Assembly (NCBI RefSeq): GCF_005405385.1
Contig: NZ_BJDY01000002.1
Coordinates: forward strand, 310,001 to 374,000
Length of the DNA: 64,000 bases
Source: Lactiplantibacillus mudanjiangensis
GTDB taxonomy: Bacteria > Bacillota > Bacilli > Lactobacillales > Lactobacillaceae
Direction: 5' to 3'
Below the pieces are notes generated by a model. The model was not told where the DNA came from. It did no database searches and saw only the letters and a program-made list of their open reading frames with translations. The position numbers were made by a program, and so were the translations under genes. Below are positions 1 to 8,828 of this stretch, piece after piece. Numbering within the stretch: the stretch's first letter is position 1; each line of letters starts with the position of its first letter.

Positions 1-2
1 GC

Positions 3-662
3 ATTGATAAGTACATTCAAGCACCGGCTTATCAAAATGAAATCGGTGCCAAAGCATTAGCCTTGTTATACTTTAACTTACGTGGTTGTCCATTCATTTA
101 TCAAGGACAAGAACTAGGGTTAAGAAATGCCAAACGCACCAGTATTGCCGATTTCAATGATCTGTCCAGTCATGACAATTATGATCGTGCTTTAGAAGAA
201 GGTTATTCGGCTGAAGCGGCGCTACGATTTGTCAATGCCCGTTCACGCGATAACGGCCGGCTACCTTATCCTTGGGATCAAAGCGTAAATCACGGCTTTA
301 ACCAAGGTACTAAGCCATGGATTGGTTTGAATGAATCTTGTCCTGAGCTTGATTGGGTCAGTGAACAAGCAGATACTCAATCAGTTTGGCATTTTTATCA
401 AGCAATGATTGCGCTTAGACAGCAATCGTCATTAAGCTTGGATCTGATCACGGGGACATTCAAGCCAATTACGACCACCGCGGACACCGTGATTGCCTAT
501 CAACGTGGACAACATGTCGTCGTTTATGTCAATTTGAGTGATCAAGTGGTCAACTTACCGTTACCTAAAGGCAAAAAATGGTTAAATAACTACACAACAT
601 CAACTAATGATCAATTACAACCGTACCAAGCAATTTTAATTGAGGTGAATCCAAATGAGTAA
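3..662 (+). CDS. GH13 alpha-glucosidase, probable trehalose-6-phosphate hydrolase (3' part only)
   Basis: The reading frame is open from the first bases of the window, so this is the C-terminal 219 residues of a gene that starts upstream. It shows late conserved parts of the GH13 oligo-1,6-glucosidase/trehalose-6-phosphate hydrolase group: the PFIYQGQELG strand and an ARSRDNGR...WD block, followed by the C-terminal beta domain. The catalytic Asp/Glu region lies mostly outside the window. It overlaps the following PTS gene by 8 bases. That PTS would deliver a phosphorylated disaccharide, which favours a cytoplasmic phospho-alpha-glucosidase, with trehalose-6-phosphate the best guess. Another alpha-glucoside cannot be excluded. 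Confidence 0.8.
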   Translation: MDKYIQAPAYQNEIGAKALALLYFNLRGCPFIYQGQELGLRNAKRTSIADFNDLSSHDNYDRALEEGYSAEAALRFVNARSRDNGRLPYPWDQSVNHGFNQGTKPWIGLNESCPELDWVSEQADTQSVWHFYQAMIALRQQSSLSLDLITGTFKPITTTADTVIAYQRGQHVVVYVNLSDQVVNLPLPKGKKWLNNYTTSTNDQLQPYQAILIEVNPNE

Positions 663-2592
663 AGATTATTCAGCATTAGCCAAACAAATCATCGATATTA
701 TCGGTGTTGAAAATATCGAATCCGTGACACACTGTCAAACGCGACTGCGCTTTGTCGTCAAAGATGCCAAAATCATTGATAAAGCCAAGTTAGAAAGTTT
801 AGATTTAGTCAATGGGGTGTTCTTCGGATCCGGTCAGTATCAAGTGATTATTGGAACTGGGGTTGTCAATGACGTTTACGATGCGATTGAGCACTTGCAC
901 GTGGTTAACGCCATTTATGGGCAAGAAACGGCGGCGACAACGACTGAATCCAATGACGAACACAAAACAAAGTTGCAACGTTTTATGGCAATGTTATCGG
1001 GGATCTTTATTCCGATCATTCCAGTCATTGCGGCGACGGGGCTATTCTTAGGTTTACAAAGTGCTTTTACTAATGCCCAAGTGCTCAAGTTATTTGGGAT
1101 CACACCAGCCGCAATTCCGGCTAGTTTAAATACGGTGATTTCTGTTTTAACGGGGACGGTTTTCTCATTCTTACCGGCCCTGATTGTCTGGTCAACGTTC
1201 CGGTACTTTAAAGGTACCCCGATTGTCGGGATTGTCATTGGGTTGATGCTCGTCTCACCATCATTGCCAAATGCGTATTCAGTCGCTGGTGGGACTGCCA
1301 AAGCAATTATGTTATTTGGCAAGATTCCCGTGATTGGGAGTCAAGGCTCGGTATTAACCGCATTAGTTGCCGGTTATTTAGGCTGTGTGCTAGAGCATTA
1401 TTTCCACAAACACGTGCCAAATGTTTTAGACCAAATTTTAACGCCATTCTTAACAATGTTAGTCACATTTGCGATTATGATCTTAGGCGTGGGACCGATC
1501 GTTCACAGTATTGAAAATGTGCTGGTTGCTGGAGTTGAAGGCTTAATTCACTTGCCATTTGGGATCGGTGGTTTCTTAATTGGGGCTGCGTATCCATTAA
1601 TGGTATTGGTTGGGATTCATCAAATGATGATTGCCATCGAAACATCATTACTGGCGGCGACAAAATTAAATCCATTGATTACGTTAGAAGCCATGTACGG
1701 TTTTGCCAATTTGGGAGTCGCCTTAGCCATGATCATGCGCGCTAAATCGCAAAAAGCCAAAGCTAACTTTATTGGCGCATTCTCCTCACAACTTTTCGGT
1801 GTTTCTGAACCAACCTTGTTTGGGGTCTTGATTCGTTATAACTTTAAACCACTAATTATTACCGTGTTAACAAGCGGTTTGGGTGCCGGTGTTTTGAGCA
1901 TCTTAAGTGTTGCGGCCAATTCTTACGGATTAGCGGTTGTGCCATCTTACTTGATGTATATTTACAATGTCAGGAATTTATTGATCTATACAATCGTGTC
2001 GCTATTAACGATTGTTGTTGCGTTTGTCGCGACTAACATGTTCGCAATTCCGGCCGATATTTTGAAATCTGATGAACCAGTGACAACTGATGACGTCGCA
2101 GATAATACGGTTTACGCACCCATTGATGGGCAGACTGTCGCCTTGACTCAAGTTAATGATCCCGTCTTTTCATCAAAAATGATGGGTGATGGTGTGGCAA
2201 TCAAGCCACAGGTAACAGCGGACACGGTTAAAATCTATGCGCCACAAAGTGGGACGATGAGTGTGGTTGCCGATACTGGGCATGCCTATGGGTTAACCAC
2301 TCCTGAAGGATTAGAACTATTGATTCATATCGGAATTGATACCGTTTCATTGAACGGTCAAGGTTTTAAAGTAGCCGTAAAACTGGGACAAGCCGTCCAA
2401 CAGGGTGACTTATTAGGTGAATTTACCCCGGCCGTGATTAAACAGGCGAAATTAGACGATACGGTCATGGTGATTATCACCAATAGTAAACAATATCTCA
2501 GTATTGAACCAACTTCTGAACCAACAGTTAAAGCTGGGACAAGCTTAATTGCGGTCCAAACGGCGACTGTAGCGGATGTTCAACCAGCTTAA
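655..2592 (+). CDS. PTS EIIBCA permease, alpha-glucoside/trehalose type
   Basis: A 645-residue sugar-specific PTS transporter with all three domains fused in the order B-C-A. EIIB is residues 1-85, with the phospho-cysteine in THCQTRLRF (Cys27). EIIC is about 100-465, with some ten hydrophobic segments. EIIA is about 490-640, with the active His in LLIHIGIDT (His558). It would import and phosphorylate a glucoside at the membrane. The start follows GAGGTG at 642-647 and overlaps the upstream hydrolase stop, so the two are co-translated. The BglP/TreP/ScrA families share this architecture. The partner hydrolase suggests trehalose, but the substrate is inferred. Confidence 0.88.
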   Translation: MSKDYSALAKQIIDIIGVENIESVTHCQTRLRFVVKDAKIIDKAKLESLDLVNGVFFGSGQYQVIIGTGVVNDVYDAIEHLHVVNAIYGQETAATTTESNDEHKTKLQRFMAMLSGIFIPIIPVIAATGLFLGLQSAFTNAQVLKLFGITPAAIPASLNTVISVLTGTVFSFLPALIVWSTFRYFKGTPIVGIVIGLMLVSPSLPNAYSVAGGTAKAIMLFGKIPVIGSQGSVLTALVAGYLGCVLEHYFHKHVPNVLDQILTPFLTMLVTFAIMILGVGPIVHSIENVLVAGVEGLIHLPFGIGGFLIGAAYPLMVLVGIHQMMIAIETSLLAATKLNPLITLEAMYGFANLGVALAMIMRAKSQKAKANFIGAFSSQLFGVSEPTLFGVLIRYNFKPLIITVLTSGLGAGVLSILSVAANSYGLAVVPSYLMYIYNVRNLLIYTIVSLLTIVVAFVATNMFAIPADILKSDEPVTTDDVADNTVYAPIDGQTVALTQVNDPVFSSKMMGDGVAIKPQVTADTVKIYAPQSGTMSVVADTGHAYGLTTPEGLELLIHIGIDTVSLNGQGFKVAVKLGQAVQQGDLLGEFTPAVIKQAKLDDTVMVIITNSKQYLSIEPTSEPTVKAGTSLIAVQTATVADVQPA

Positions 2593-2603
2593 TCGATCAA
2601 CTT

Positions 2604-2645
2604 AAATTGCTTGGCACTGATCATAATGGCTAAGCAATTTTTTTA
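2604..2645 (+). terminator. Rho-independent terminator of the PTS operon
   Basis: AAATTGCTT (2604-2612) pairs with AAGCAATTT (2632-2640), followed by a T run. It lies 12 bases after the PTS stop codon. Confidence 0.85.
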
Positions 2646-2700
2646 TGGGCTCATATGCAGTCAGTTAGGTGTTTCTCGTTATCGGTCCATTTATTTAAGG

Positions 2701-2761
2701 TTGCAAATTCATTTTGATGATGTTAGTGTACTAGTTGTGATAGGACACATGATACACACTA
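2701..2761 (+). promoter_or_regulatory. Putative promoter and operator of the GntR/ABC operon
   Basis: A weak -35 (TTGCAA, 2701-2706) is followed after 17 bases by TAGTGT (2724-2729). Downstream is an imperfect dyad, CTAGTTGTGA (2731-2740) with TACACACTAG (2753-2762). A dyad directly in front of a YtrA-type GntR gene suggests autoregulation. This is inferred from position and symmetry only. Confidence 0.4.
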
Positions 2762-2777
2762 GAAATGAGGTGTCAAA

Positions 2778-3167
2778 ATGGCATTTGCAACAAACGGTGC
2801 GCCGTACTACGAACAGTTGGTGATGCAAATTAAGCAACAAATTGTTCAGGGAATTCTACAACCAGGGGATAAGTTACCTTCAATTCGGGCGATGGCCGCC
2901 GAAATGCATTTGAATCCAAATACGGTGAGTAAGACGTATCAATTATTGGAAAGTCAAAAAGCCGTTTACACAGTGAAAGGACGGGGGACCTTTGTGAATC
3001 AACCGACGGAAACGATGGTTAATCCAGCAGTGGTGGCCGAAGTGGCCGATAAATTAAAAGGATTATTGACGGAGGCACAGTTTTTGGGGATTACTGAGCA
3101 GCAAGTCAACGAGTGGGTCGCAGCTGCTTATCAGATGGGAGATAACAAACATGAGCATTCAAGTTAA
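2778..3167 (+). CDS. GntR family regulator, YtrA subfamily
   Basis: A 129-residue protein with an N-terminal winged helix-turn-helix (about residues 10-75: YEQLVMQIKQQIVQG, LPSIRAMAAEMHLNPNTVSKTY, GRGTFV) and only a short helical tail. The lack of a large ligand domain is the hallmark of the YtrA subfamily, whose members usually repress their own ABC transporter operon. The start follows AGGTG. The stop lies inside the ATPase gene (17-base overlap), so the operon is tightly coupled. The inducer is unknown; related systems respond to cell-wall-active antibiotics or peptides. Confidence 0.88.
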   Translation: MAFATNGAPYYEQLVMQIKQQIVQGILQPGDKLPSIRAMAAEMHLNPNTVSKTYQLLESQKAVYTVKGRGTFVNQPTETMVNPAVVAEVADKLKGLLTEAQFLGITEQQVNEWVAAAYQMGDNKHEHSS

Positions 3168-4044
3168 AGGTATTAGTAAAAACATTCAGCATCGACCAAT
3201 TATTACCGACATTACGTTTGACTGGCAACCGGGCCGGATCGTGGGCTTGGTTGGCCGTAATGGCGCTGGTAAAACGACCCTATTTCGAACATTAGCGGCT
3301 CACTATTTGCCAGATGCTGGTCAGCTGATTATTGATGATCAAAATGTTGATCAAAAACCGTTAGCGCGGCAAAATCTATTTTATATCGATACGCAAAATA
3401 ATTTTTTTAGTAATCAAACCCTAAAACAGTTGGGTGATACTTACGCTTTAGGTTATCCAGATTTTGATGTTAACCGGCTACAGACGTTATTGAGCGAAGA
3501 AAAATTAACGCCAACAAGTCGTTATCGACAATTATCAAAAGGTCAACGAATGTTATTTCAAATTTTATTGGCGCTTGCTAGTGGCACACCGTATATTATT
3601 TTGGATGAACCATTTGATGGACTAGACATCTTAGTGCGTGAACGGATTGTGGTCCGCATTGTGGATGCTGTGTCTGATCAACAAACCAGTTTTTTGATTT
3701 CATCACATAATTTAACCGAACTCGATGGGTTATGTGATCAGGTTCTACTATTAAAAGATCAACAATTAGTGGCGAATTATGACTTGGAACAATTCCGGAC
3801 GCAGGCACGAAAACTGCAACTGGTTTTTCCAACGAAAACTTTGCCAGCAGTTGTCAAAGATGCTGGTCATTTGGTTAAAGTCTACGGTCGCGTTTTAGAA
3901 GTTTACTTTGATCACTATACAGATGATGTTGATGCGGCGTTAAAGGCGGCCAAACCCGTGATGATGGAACCATGTCCATTAACGATTACAGATTTATTTC
4001 GAGTGAAGTTAGGCGATCAAGCCGCGGTAATGGTGGGTGATTAG
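3151..4044 (+). CDS. ABC transporter ATP-binding protein
   Basis: A 297-residue ATPase. Walker A is GRNGAGKTT (residues 35-43), the signature is the variant LSKGQR, Walker B is IILDEPFDGLD and the H-loop is SSHN. After residue 215 there is a C-terminal extension seen in drug/peptide exporters of the YtrB/BcrA type. It overlaps the GntR gene and is followed without a gap by two membrane proteins, so the unit looks like an exporter with two distinct permease subunits. Substrate unknown. Confidence 0.9.
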   Translation: MSIQVKGISKNIQHRPIITDITFDWQPGRIVGLVGRNGAGKTTLFRTLAAHYLPDAGQLIIDDQNVDQKPLARQNLFYIDTQNNFFSNQTLKQLGDTYALGYPDFDVNRLQTLLSEEKLTPTSRYRQLSKGQRMLFQILLALASGTPYIILDEPFDGLDILVRERIVVRIVDAVSDQQTSFLISSHNLTELDGLCDQVLLLKDQQLVANYDLEQFRTQARKLQLVFPTKTLPAVVKDAGHLVKVYGRVLEVYFDHYTDDVDAALKAAKPVMMEPCPLTITDLFRVKLGDQAAVMVGD

Positions 4045-5097
4045 ATGACAATGAAAAAAGTACGCCAGCTCTGGTGGTCGCAAACGCGGGGCTGGGTGAT
4101 CGGGCTTAGTTTGTTGATGATGTTGATTGGGCTGGTTTTGGCGGTGCAAACAACGCAACAAAAGCTGTCACTTAGTGTTGAGACTAAGACGGAGCGAGCC
4201 CAACAAGCTAAAGAATATCAAAAACATCCTCAAAATTTTCAAATTAGTGGTCGACAAGTCAGTTTGGCCGCATATGAAAATTATCGACATCAGTTCTTTT
4301 ATAAAGACGAGTTTAAGACACATGGTTATGACACAACGGATAACCAATCAAACATTTGGTTTTACGGTGTGATGATGTTAATTGGTTTAGTCTTGGCTTT
4401 TTGGGGTCGGCGCACGCATTATTATGAATTTTTACTTGGATTAGGTGTCACACGACTTCAACTGTGGTGTGTCCAGGTTTTACAAGTATTAAAATTTGGA
4501 ATCGTAATGGGAGCCACCCAATTTATTTATTGGGGTTGGATTATTGCCATCATTCCGACCAAATGGCAACGTTATCGTAATTTATCAGGATTGTTCGGTC
4601 ATAGTGTTGCGATTACCATAATTGGCTTAAGTATATTAATGCTCAGCTGGTTAATCGGTCAAACAACGACACACTTTTGGTTAGCCGGTCTTTTAAGTTT
4701 CTTAACTTGGCGAACGATTAATGGTGCGGTAACTAATTCTGGGTATACATCAAGTATATTGGGCGACGGTTTTGCTCCAGAAAGTTGGTTCAATGCTCAT
4801 TACTATGTATCAGCCAGTTTAGCAGGTTTTGTTACAATTATTTTATTAGTCTTAACTTGGTTGAGTTTTCGGTGTTGGTCAGGTTTAACTAGGTCTAAAA
4901 TCAATCAAGGTATTTTCTTAGTAGCAGTTGTACTAGGCTTCGGAGCTTTATTAGGTGATACGTTACTACAGCCATTCGTTTATAATTCAGGAAGTATCAC
5001 ACCGTGGTATGAAATTGTTGGAATGGCCCTAATGTTTATCGTTGGTAGTTTTGGCCTGTGGTGGCAACGACGGCGGGAGGTGTATCATGCGGCATAA
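4045..5097 (+). CDS. ABC transporter membrane subunit (first)
   Basis: A 350-residue integral membrane protein. One N-terminal transmembrane segment (about 14-34) is followed by a polar, probably extracytoplasmic loop (about 40-100) and then a cluster of further hydrophobic segments, a layout common in ABC-2-like permeases beside YtrA regulators. The start codon begins on the base after the ATPase stop, and the end overlaps the next gene by 11 bases. It resembles the following gene in layout (one TM, large loop, TM cluster), suggesting an old duplication. No enzymatic motif is visible; the permease role is inferred from position and topology. Confidence 0.72.
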   Translation: MTMKKVRQLWWSQTRGWVIGLSLLMMLIGLVLAVQTTQQKLSLSVETKTERAQQAKEYQKHPQNFQISGRQVSLAAYENYRHQFFYKDEFKTHGYDTTDNQSNIWFYGVMMLIGLVLAFWGRRTHYYEFLLGLGVTRLQLWCVQVLQVLKFGIVMGATQFIYWGWIIAIIPTKWQRYRNLSGLFGHSVAITIIGLSILMLSWLIGQTTTHFWLAGLLSFLTWRTINGAVTNSGYTSSILGDGFAPESWFNAHYYVSASLAGFVTIILLVLTWLSFRCWSGLTRSKINQGIFLVAVVLGFGALLGDTLLQPFVYNSGSITPWYEIVGMALMFIVGSFGLWWQRRREVYHAA

Positions 5098-6172
5098 TCA
5101 GTTACGACGATTGGTCTTTCATCAACATTGGCCTATTTTACTAGGGTTATTTATCTTGCTAATCGGCATAAGCCTATTTCAAGGGATCAATGGTCAGCAA
5201 GAATGGCATAATCGAAATGATCCACAAAATATCATGATGGAAACCGATGGTGGCATTCATTATCAAAAGAAAACCAAAGATTACGTAGATCGTGAAGACC
5301 ACCATTATGCTTCAAAAGCAGCCTACTATACAGTCTATCGTGATCAAGAACTACAAGTTTATAAAACAACACCAACTAAACGTACACACACGACGCGTGG
5401 TCAATTTGGTACGGGTCGTAGCGAGCTTAGCATGGTCATAGCGGCGATTGCTGGAATTACCATGATTTGGGGGAGTCGGCGCCGATATCTTAATGAGTTT
5501 TTACGCACGCTTGGTTATCGTGGTGATCAAATTTATCGTCAGCAATTCTTACTATATAGTAGTGCGATTGTCAGTGGCCTAGTCTTAGGCAGTGTGCTCA
5601 AGCTAGCATTACTGGCCAGTCGAATCCCGTCACACTACTGGGCCGGATTCAATGGCGCCACTTGGGGACTAGATTTAATCAGCGATGTTTTGTTAGCGGT
5701 GGGATTATTTACTTTAGCAAGTGCTTTGAATCTCATCTTTGTGAACGGTATTATTGCACTGGCAACGGTTGTACTAGCTTATACTTGCTGGTGGTTGCCA
5801 GCAGCAGTTTATTTGAATGCTACTACGCATGTTGGTGCCAATTATTTATCACGACACTGGGCCACCGGTAATGGTTTACTACTGGGACTAATTCTTGGGA
5901 GCTTTTGTCTGGCTAATTGGTTGAGTAAACGCCGCACTTTGGAAAATACGGGTAATGCCGTTATTCGCGGTTTTCGTTTACCAGGATTGTTGTTGCTCAG
6001 TTTACCGTTAGCGGTTTTTATCGGTCGAATTTTCTCGCCAATACTAGTAATGTCAACATCATGGTCGGCAGTGTTTATTGGCTGGATTATTGCGCTAATT
6101 GGTTTAACCGCCTGGCTCTATCGGCCGAAGTGGTCACGCTGGATCTGGCGATTAGTGGGGCAGTTACGTTAA
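5087..6172 (+). CDS. ABC transporter membrane subunit (second)
   Basis: A 361-residue integral membrane protein. The ATG at 5087 is chosen because GGGAGG at 5075-5080 sits at proper spacing; a longer in-frame start exists at 5042 but has no such site. One N-terminal transmembrane segment, an external loop to about residue 105 and several C-terminal hydrophobic segments mirror the preceding protein. Probably the second half of a heterodimeric permease served by the ATPase at 3151. A strong terminator follows, so the operon is 2778-6172. Confidence 0.72.
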   Translation: MRHNQLRRLVFHQHWPILLGLFILLIGISLFQGINGQQEWHNRNDPQNIMMETDGGIHYQKKTKDYVDREDHHYASKAAYYTVYRDQELQVYKTTPTKRTHTTRGQFGTGRSELSMVIAAIAGITMIWGSRRRYLNEFLRTLGYRGDQIYRQQFLLYSSAIVSGLVLGSVLKLALLASRIPSHYWAGFNGATWGLDLISDVLLAVGLFTLASALNLIFVNGIIALATVVLAYTCWWLPAAVYLNATTHVGANYLSRHWATGNGLLLGLILGSFCLANWLSKRRTLENTGNAVIRGFRLPGLLLLSLPLAVFIGRIFSPILVMSTSWSAVFIGWIIALIGLTAWLYRPKWSRWIWRLVGQLR

Positions 6173-6190
6173 ATTAATGAGAAAAACATT

Positions 6191-6219
6191 AAAAAACAAC
6201 ACTCAGGTGTTGTTTTTTT
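6191..6219 (+). terminator. Terminator of the GntR/ABC operon
   Basis: A perfect stem AAAAAACAACAC/GTGTTGTTTTTTT with a 4-base loop, 18 bases after the stop codon. Confidence 0.92.
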
Positions 6220-6293
6220 GCATTTAGTTAACTGTTTACAATTGTTGTCGTGGTAAAATAAATGTTGTAACTTTGTTTTGAAAATACTCGAAC

Positions 6294-6313
6294 TTTACTA
6301 ATGTAAGTATCAT
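6294..6313 (+). promoter_or_regulatory. 20-bp element shared by both diguanylate cyclase genes (copy 1)
   Basis: TTTACTAATGTAAGTATCAT lies 83 bases before the first cyclase. A near-identical 20-mer (16 of 20 matching; all four differences are transitions) lies 53 bases before the second, at 8757. It contains a TTAC-N4-GTAA dyad here. Probably a -10 region/operator, from conservation alone. Confidence 0.5.
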
Positions 6314-6395
6314 CTTTTATATCACTACGAGACGGCATTGAGTCAAGTTAGGTTAATTGTATTCAACATGCTAACTGATTGGGGAAGGTTGTTTA

Positions 6396-7523
6396 ATGAC
6401 ATGGACTAGCTGGCAAATATCACCATTTGTGACCAGTATGTTTTTTATTTTAGGTATGCTAGCTTTGTATTGGCTAACATTTAACGGTTTGTCGTATCTG
6501 ATTAGAACACGACATTTAAAGATTTCTATTGATACGGCTAATAATTGGTACGGGGTCATTTACATGATCGTATTTGTGTTTGGTATTCAATTATTGGTCA
6601 TTGGCAATAAGGATTCTTGGCAATTTATGAATTTTCAGCTGACCGCAATGATCTTTTGCGCGTACTTTCTGAATATTCGAGTACCGTATTACACGTTTTT
6701 TCCGATCGTTATCGTCTATATGCTTTTTAACGAATCCATTGGTTATTGGGAGTCGTGGGGGCAAGCGATTACCTTAGCGTTGTTTTTCTTTACGTTAAAT
6801 ACGATCCGGACTAAATTTCAGGATTCTCGTTGGGTTTTCGCGATTTATATCGCGGTTGGCGCTTTATTTGGTGGCTGGCTCTGGTGTTGGATGCAGCTGA
6901 AATTTAACCTTAGCTGGAGAAGTATCACGCTAGAGTGGCTCTACTTAATGAGCTTTGAATGTTTATTGTATGCGTATGTCTCGATGCTGTCGCAGGATAG
7001 TGAGTCTAAATTGCAGTTGGCAAAGTTTGCCAGTCACGATGCATTAACACAAACTGAAAACTTTGCAGCATATACGGGTGCTGTTCAAGCGCTATTCACG
7101 AAAAGTCAGCATCAACATCAACCACTATCGATGATGATGTTTGACATTGATCATTTTAAAATATTCAATGATACGTATGGGCATTTAGCGGGTGATCGTG
7201 TCTTACAACAGGTCGCAATGGTCGTCCAAACGGTGATTAATGAAAATGATCCGGCAATCAAATTGTATCGAACCGGTGGCGAGGAATTCAATATCTTATT
7301 TCCGGGTTACACGGTAGCAGATACACAATCAGTTGTGACTCAAATCTTTCTGGCCATTAATCACCAAGAAATTCTGTTTGGCGATCATCAATTGGAAATC
7401 TCTATTTCGGTGGGCGTGTCCGATCTAACAGTGAGCGATGCGACGCCACTAGATTTCTACAATCGTGTTGACAAAAAGCTCTACCAGTCAAAACGAAATG
7501 GCCGCATGCAGATCACGTACTAA
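6396..7523 (+). CDS. Membrane diguanylate cyclase (GGDEF domain)
   Basis: A 375-residue protein. The N-terminal 210 residues hold about six hydrophobic segments (a membrane sensor). The C-terminal 165 residues are a GGDEF domain with the substrate/metal block DIDHFKIFNDTYGHLAGD and the active-site motif GGEEF at 294-298. GGEEF is an active variant in known cyclases, so c-di-GMP synthesis from two GTP is likely. The position where an inhibitory RxxD I-site would lie reads KLYR, so product feedback is probably missing. No EAL or HD-GYP domain is fused or adjacent. A close paralog of equal length lies at 8829. Confidence 0.9.
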   Translation: MTWTSWQISPFVTSMFFILGMLALYWLTFNGLSYLIRTRHLKISIDTANNWYGVIYMIVFVFGIQLLVIGNKDSWQFMNFQLTAMIFCAYFLNIRVPYYTFFPIVIVYMLFNESIGYWESWGQAITLALFFFTLNTIRTKFQDSRWVFAIYIAVGALFGGWLWCWMQLKFNLSWRSITLEWLYLMSFECLLYAYVSMLSQDSESKLQLAKFASHDALTQTENFAAYTGAVQALFTKSQHQHQPLSMMMFDIDHFKIFNDTYGHLAGDRVLQQVAMVVQTVINENDPAIKLYRTGGEEFNILFPGYTVADTQSVVTQIFLAINHQEILFGDHQLEISISVGVSDLTVSDATPLDFYNRVDKKLYQSKRNGRMQITY

Positions 7524-7538
7524 CTGAAGCTTTTTTTG

Positions 7539-7571
7539 ACACAAAATCAAATTTTTGATTTTGTGTTTTTT
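7539..7571 (+). terminator. Terminator after the first diguanylate cyclase
   Basis: ACACAAAATCAA (7539-7550) pairs with TTGATTTTGTGT (7555-7566), followed by T5. Repeat copy A begins only 9 bases later. Confidence 0.88.
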
Positions 7572-7579
7572 ATTTGAAT

Positions 7580-8070
7580 CTAAAGATTGAAAGCTACTTT
7601 TTAATAAACATAATCTTAATAGGGTAAATGTTCAACGATTAAAAATTCGTATCTTTGCCGCCTACCGTTCGCCCACATTGAGCCGGAACGCTGTGGGTGG
7701 ACCGGCTCAGCCAAAAAGCGGTCTGAACCGTCGTTTTGAACCACCAAAAATGTGTTTCAAAAGCACCAGGCTCTAAGCGATAAATCGCTAAGATTCCCAC
7801 GGCTGGGCTCAATGTGGACTCACTCTCGGCTATTATAGTTACCAAACTGATTGATCCGAAATAACCGAAGCCAGCCGGTGATGGCGCTGGCCGTGAAAAT
7901 ATCGTTAGTTCGGGTGGTTTGCCCGGACTTACGAGGTGGAAGCCTGCACTATGGCTGGAACCGGTCCCCACAGCTGGCAGAATCACTGGCTGGTGTAGGT
8001 GGTCAATTTAACATAATTCAAGCCAGTTCTAGTACGATTGCTATCATTAATGACCATCTTTCAACCTTAG
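7580..8070 (+). mobile_element. MITE-like structured repeat, copy A (degenerate)
   Basis: A 491-bp non-coding element fills the space between two genes. The left end CTAAAGATTGAAAGCTA (7580) and right end CTTTCAACCTTAG (to 8070) are imperfect inverted repeats of the ends seen in copies B and C. The flanks TTTGAAT (7573-7579) and TTTGGAA (8071-8077) may be a decayed 7-bp target duplication. Internal blocks (ACCGTTCGCCCACATT, GGAACCGGTCCCCACAGC, the hairpin near 7900-7935) match the other copies. The second internal hairpin of B and C (about 50 bases) is missing. Open frames inside are not conserved between copies. Confidence 0.85.
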
Positions 8071-8150
8071 TTTGGAACAAAAAGCTTGCCTTACAGTTAG
8101 ACTAAGGTTGTAAACTGATCCTAAATGATAACGTTAAGGAGATGGATCGT

Positions 8151-8693
8151 ATGCGACGCATTTTAATGATTGGTGCCACAAGTGAATTAGGGCAAGTTAT
8201 TCGAGACTATTTGTTGGCGCATGGAAATGATCAACTCACTTTACTAGCACCACAAGCGACCCGTTTGGTTACGGATGGTGGTCGCGAAACAGTCATTAAT
8301 GGTGATCCCACTCAGCCAGCTGATTTGAAATCCGCTTTAAGCGGACAAGATTTGGTATTGGCTATTCTTAACGATGCAACGTCTCAATTAACGATAAACT
8401 TGATCAATACAGTCGCTCAGCGGCCCGCAATGCGTTTAGTAGTCGTTAAAACGAGTCATCACGCAACTGTTAATTTAACTGATTACTGTGTGCGCTGTTC
8501 GTTAGTCACCGTTGCGTTAAAAAGGGGGTTAACGGCCGCTGTTATCGATGCCCCCAAGCTCATTGCTGAGTTTGATCCACAAATGACGCTAGAATCAGCT
8601 AATCGACATCACTTGGCTAATCTCTCGGTCGCGCAAGCTGTATTATCAGCGGTTGATGATAATCAGTGGCAGGAGACGGCACAACCTGCTTAG
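8151..8693 (+). CDS. NAD(P)-binding (NmrA/SDR-like) protein
   Basis: A 180-residue protein with an N-terminal Rossmann start (RRILMIGATSELGQVI). It resembles atypical short-chain dehydrogenase/NAD(P)H-binding proteins but is shorter than typical full members and lacks an obvious YxxxK catalytic pair. The ATG at 8151 is preferred over 8142 because AAGGAG at 8136-8141 abuts 8142 but is 9 bases from 8151. It lies between two diguanylate cyclases with no visible functional tie. Its role is unknown; it may be a regulatory or redox-sensing NAD(P) binder. Confidence 0.72.
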   Translation: MRRILMIGATSELGQVIRDYLLAHGNDQLTLLAPQATRLVTDGGRETVINGDPTQPADLKSALSGQDLVLAILNDATSQLTINLINTVAQRPAMRLVVVKTSHHATVNLTDYCVRCSLVTVALKRGLTAAVIDAPKLIAEFDPQMTLESANRHHLANLSVAQAVLSAVDDNQWQETAQPA

Positions 8694-8733
8694 TTGATTA
8701 ATAAATTTATGCCTACCAATATGTCATTTTAGG

Positions 8734-8776
8734 TTGACATTTAGTGCTAATAGTCATTTACTAACATAAGTATTAT
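8734..8776 (+). promoter_or_regulatory. Promoter and shared 20-bp element of the second diguanylate cyclase
   Basis: TTGACA at 8734-8739 is followed by TTTACTAACATAAGTATTAT at 8757-8776, the counterpart of the element at 6294. The overlap of the conserved 20-mer with the expected -10 region supports a common promoter/operator for the paralogs. Confidence 0.55.
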
Positions 8777-8828
8777 TATCTTGTTTAGTCCTCAATATGG
8801 GGACTAAACTTACGGGGAAGGCTGATCA

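Noticed and set aside
915-1322. 135-residue minus-strand frame inside the PTS gene
   Set aside because: Antisense shadow of the strongly coding EIIC region.
2611-2823. 70-residue frame between PTS and GntR genes
   Set aside because: It begins inside the PTS terminator and overlaps the GntR start in another frame; no ribosome-binding site.
7639-8105. Two overlapping reading frames (115 aa minus, 84 aa plus) inside repeat copy A
   Set aside because: Neither frame is present in the other copies, and the composition is that of the repeat, not of neighbouring genes.
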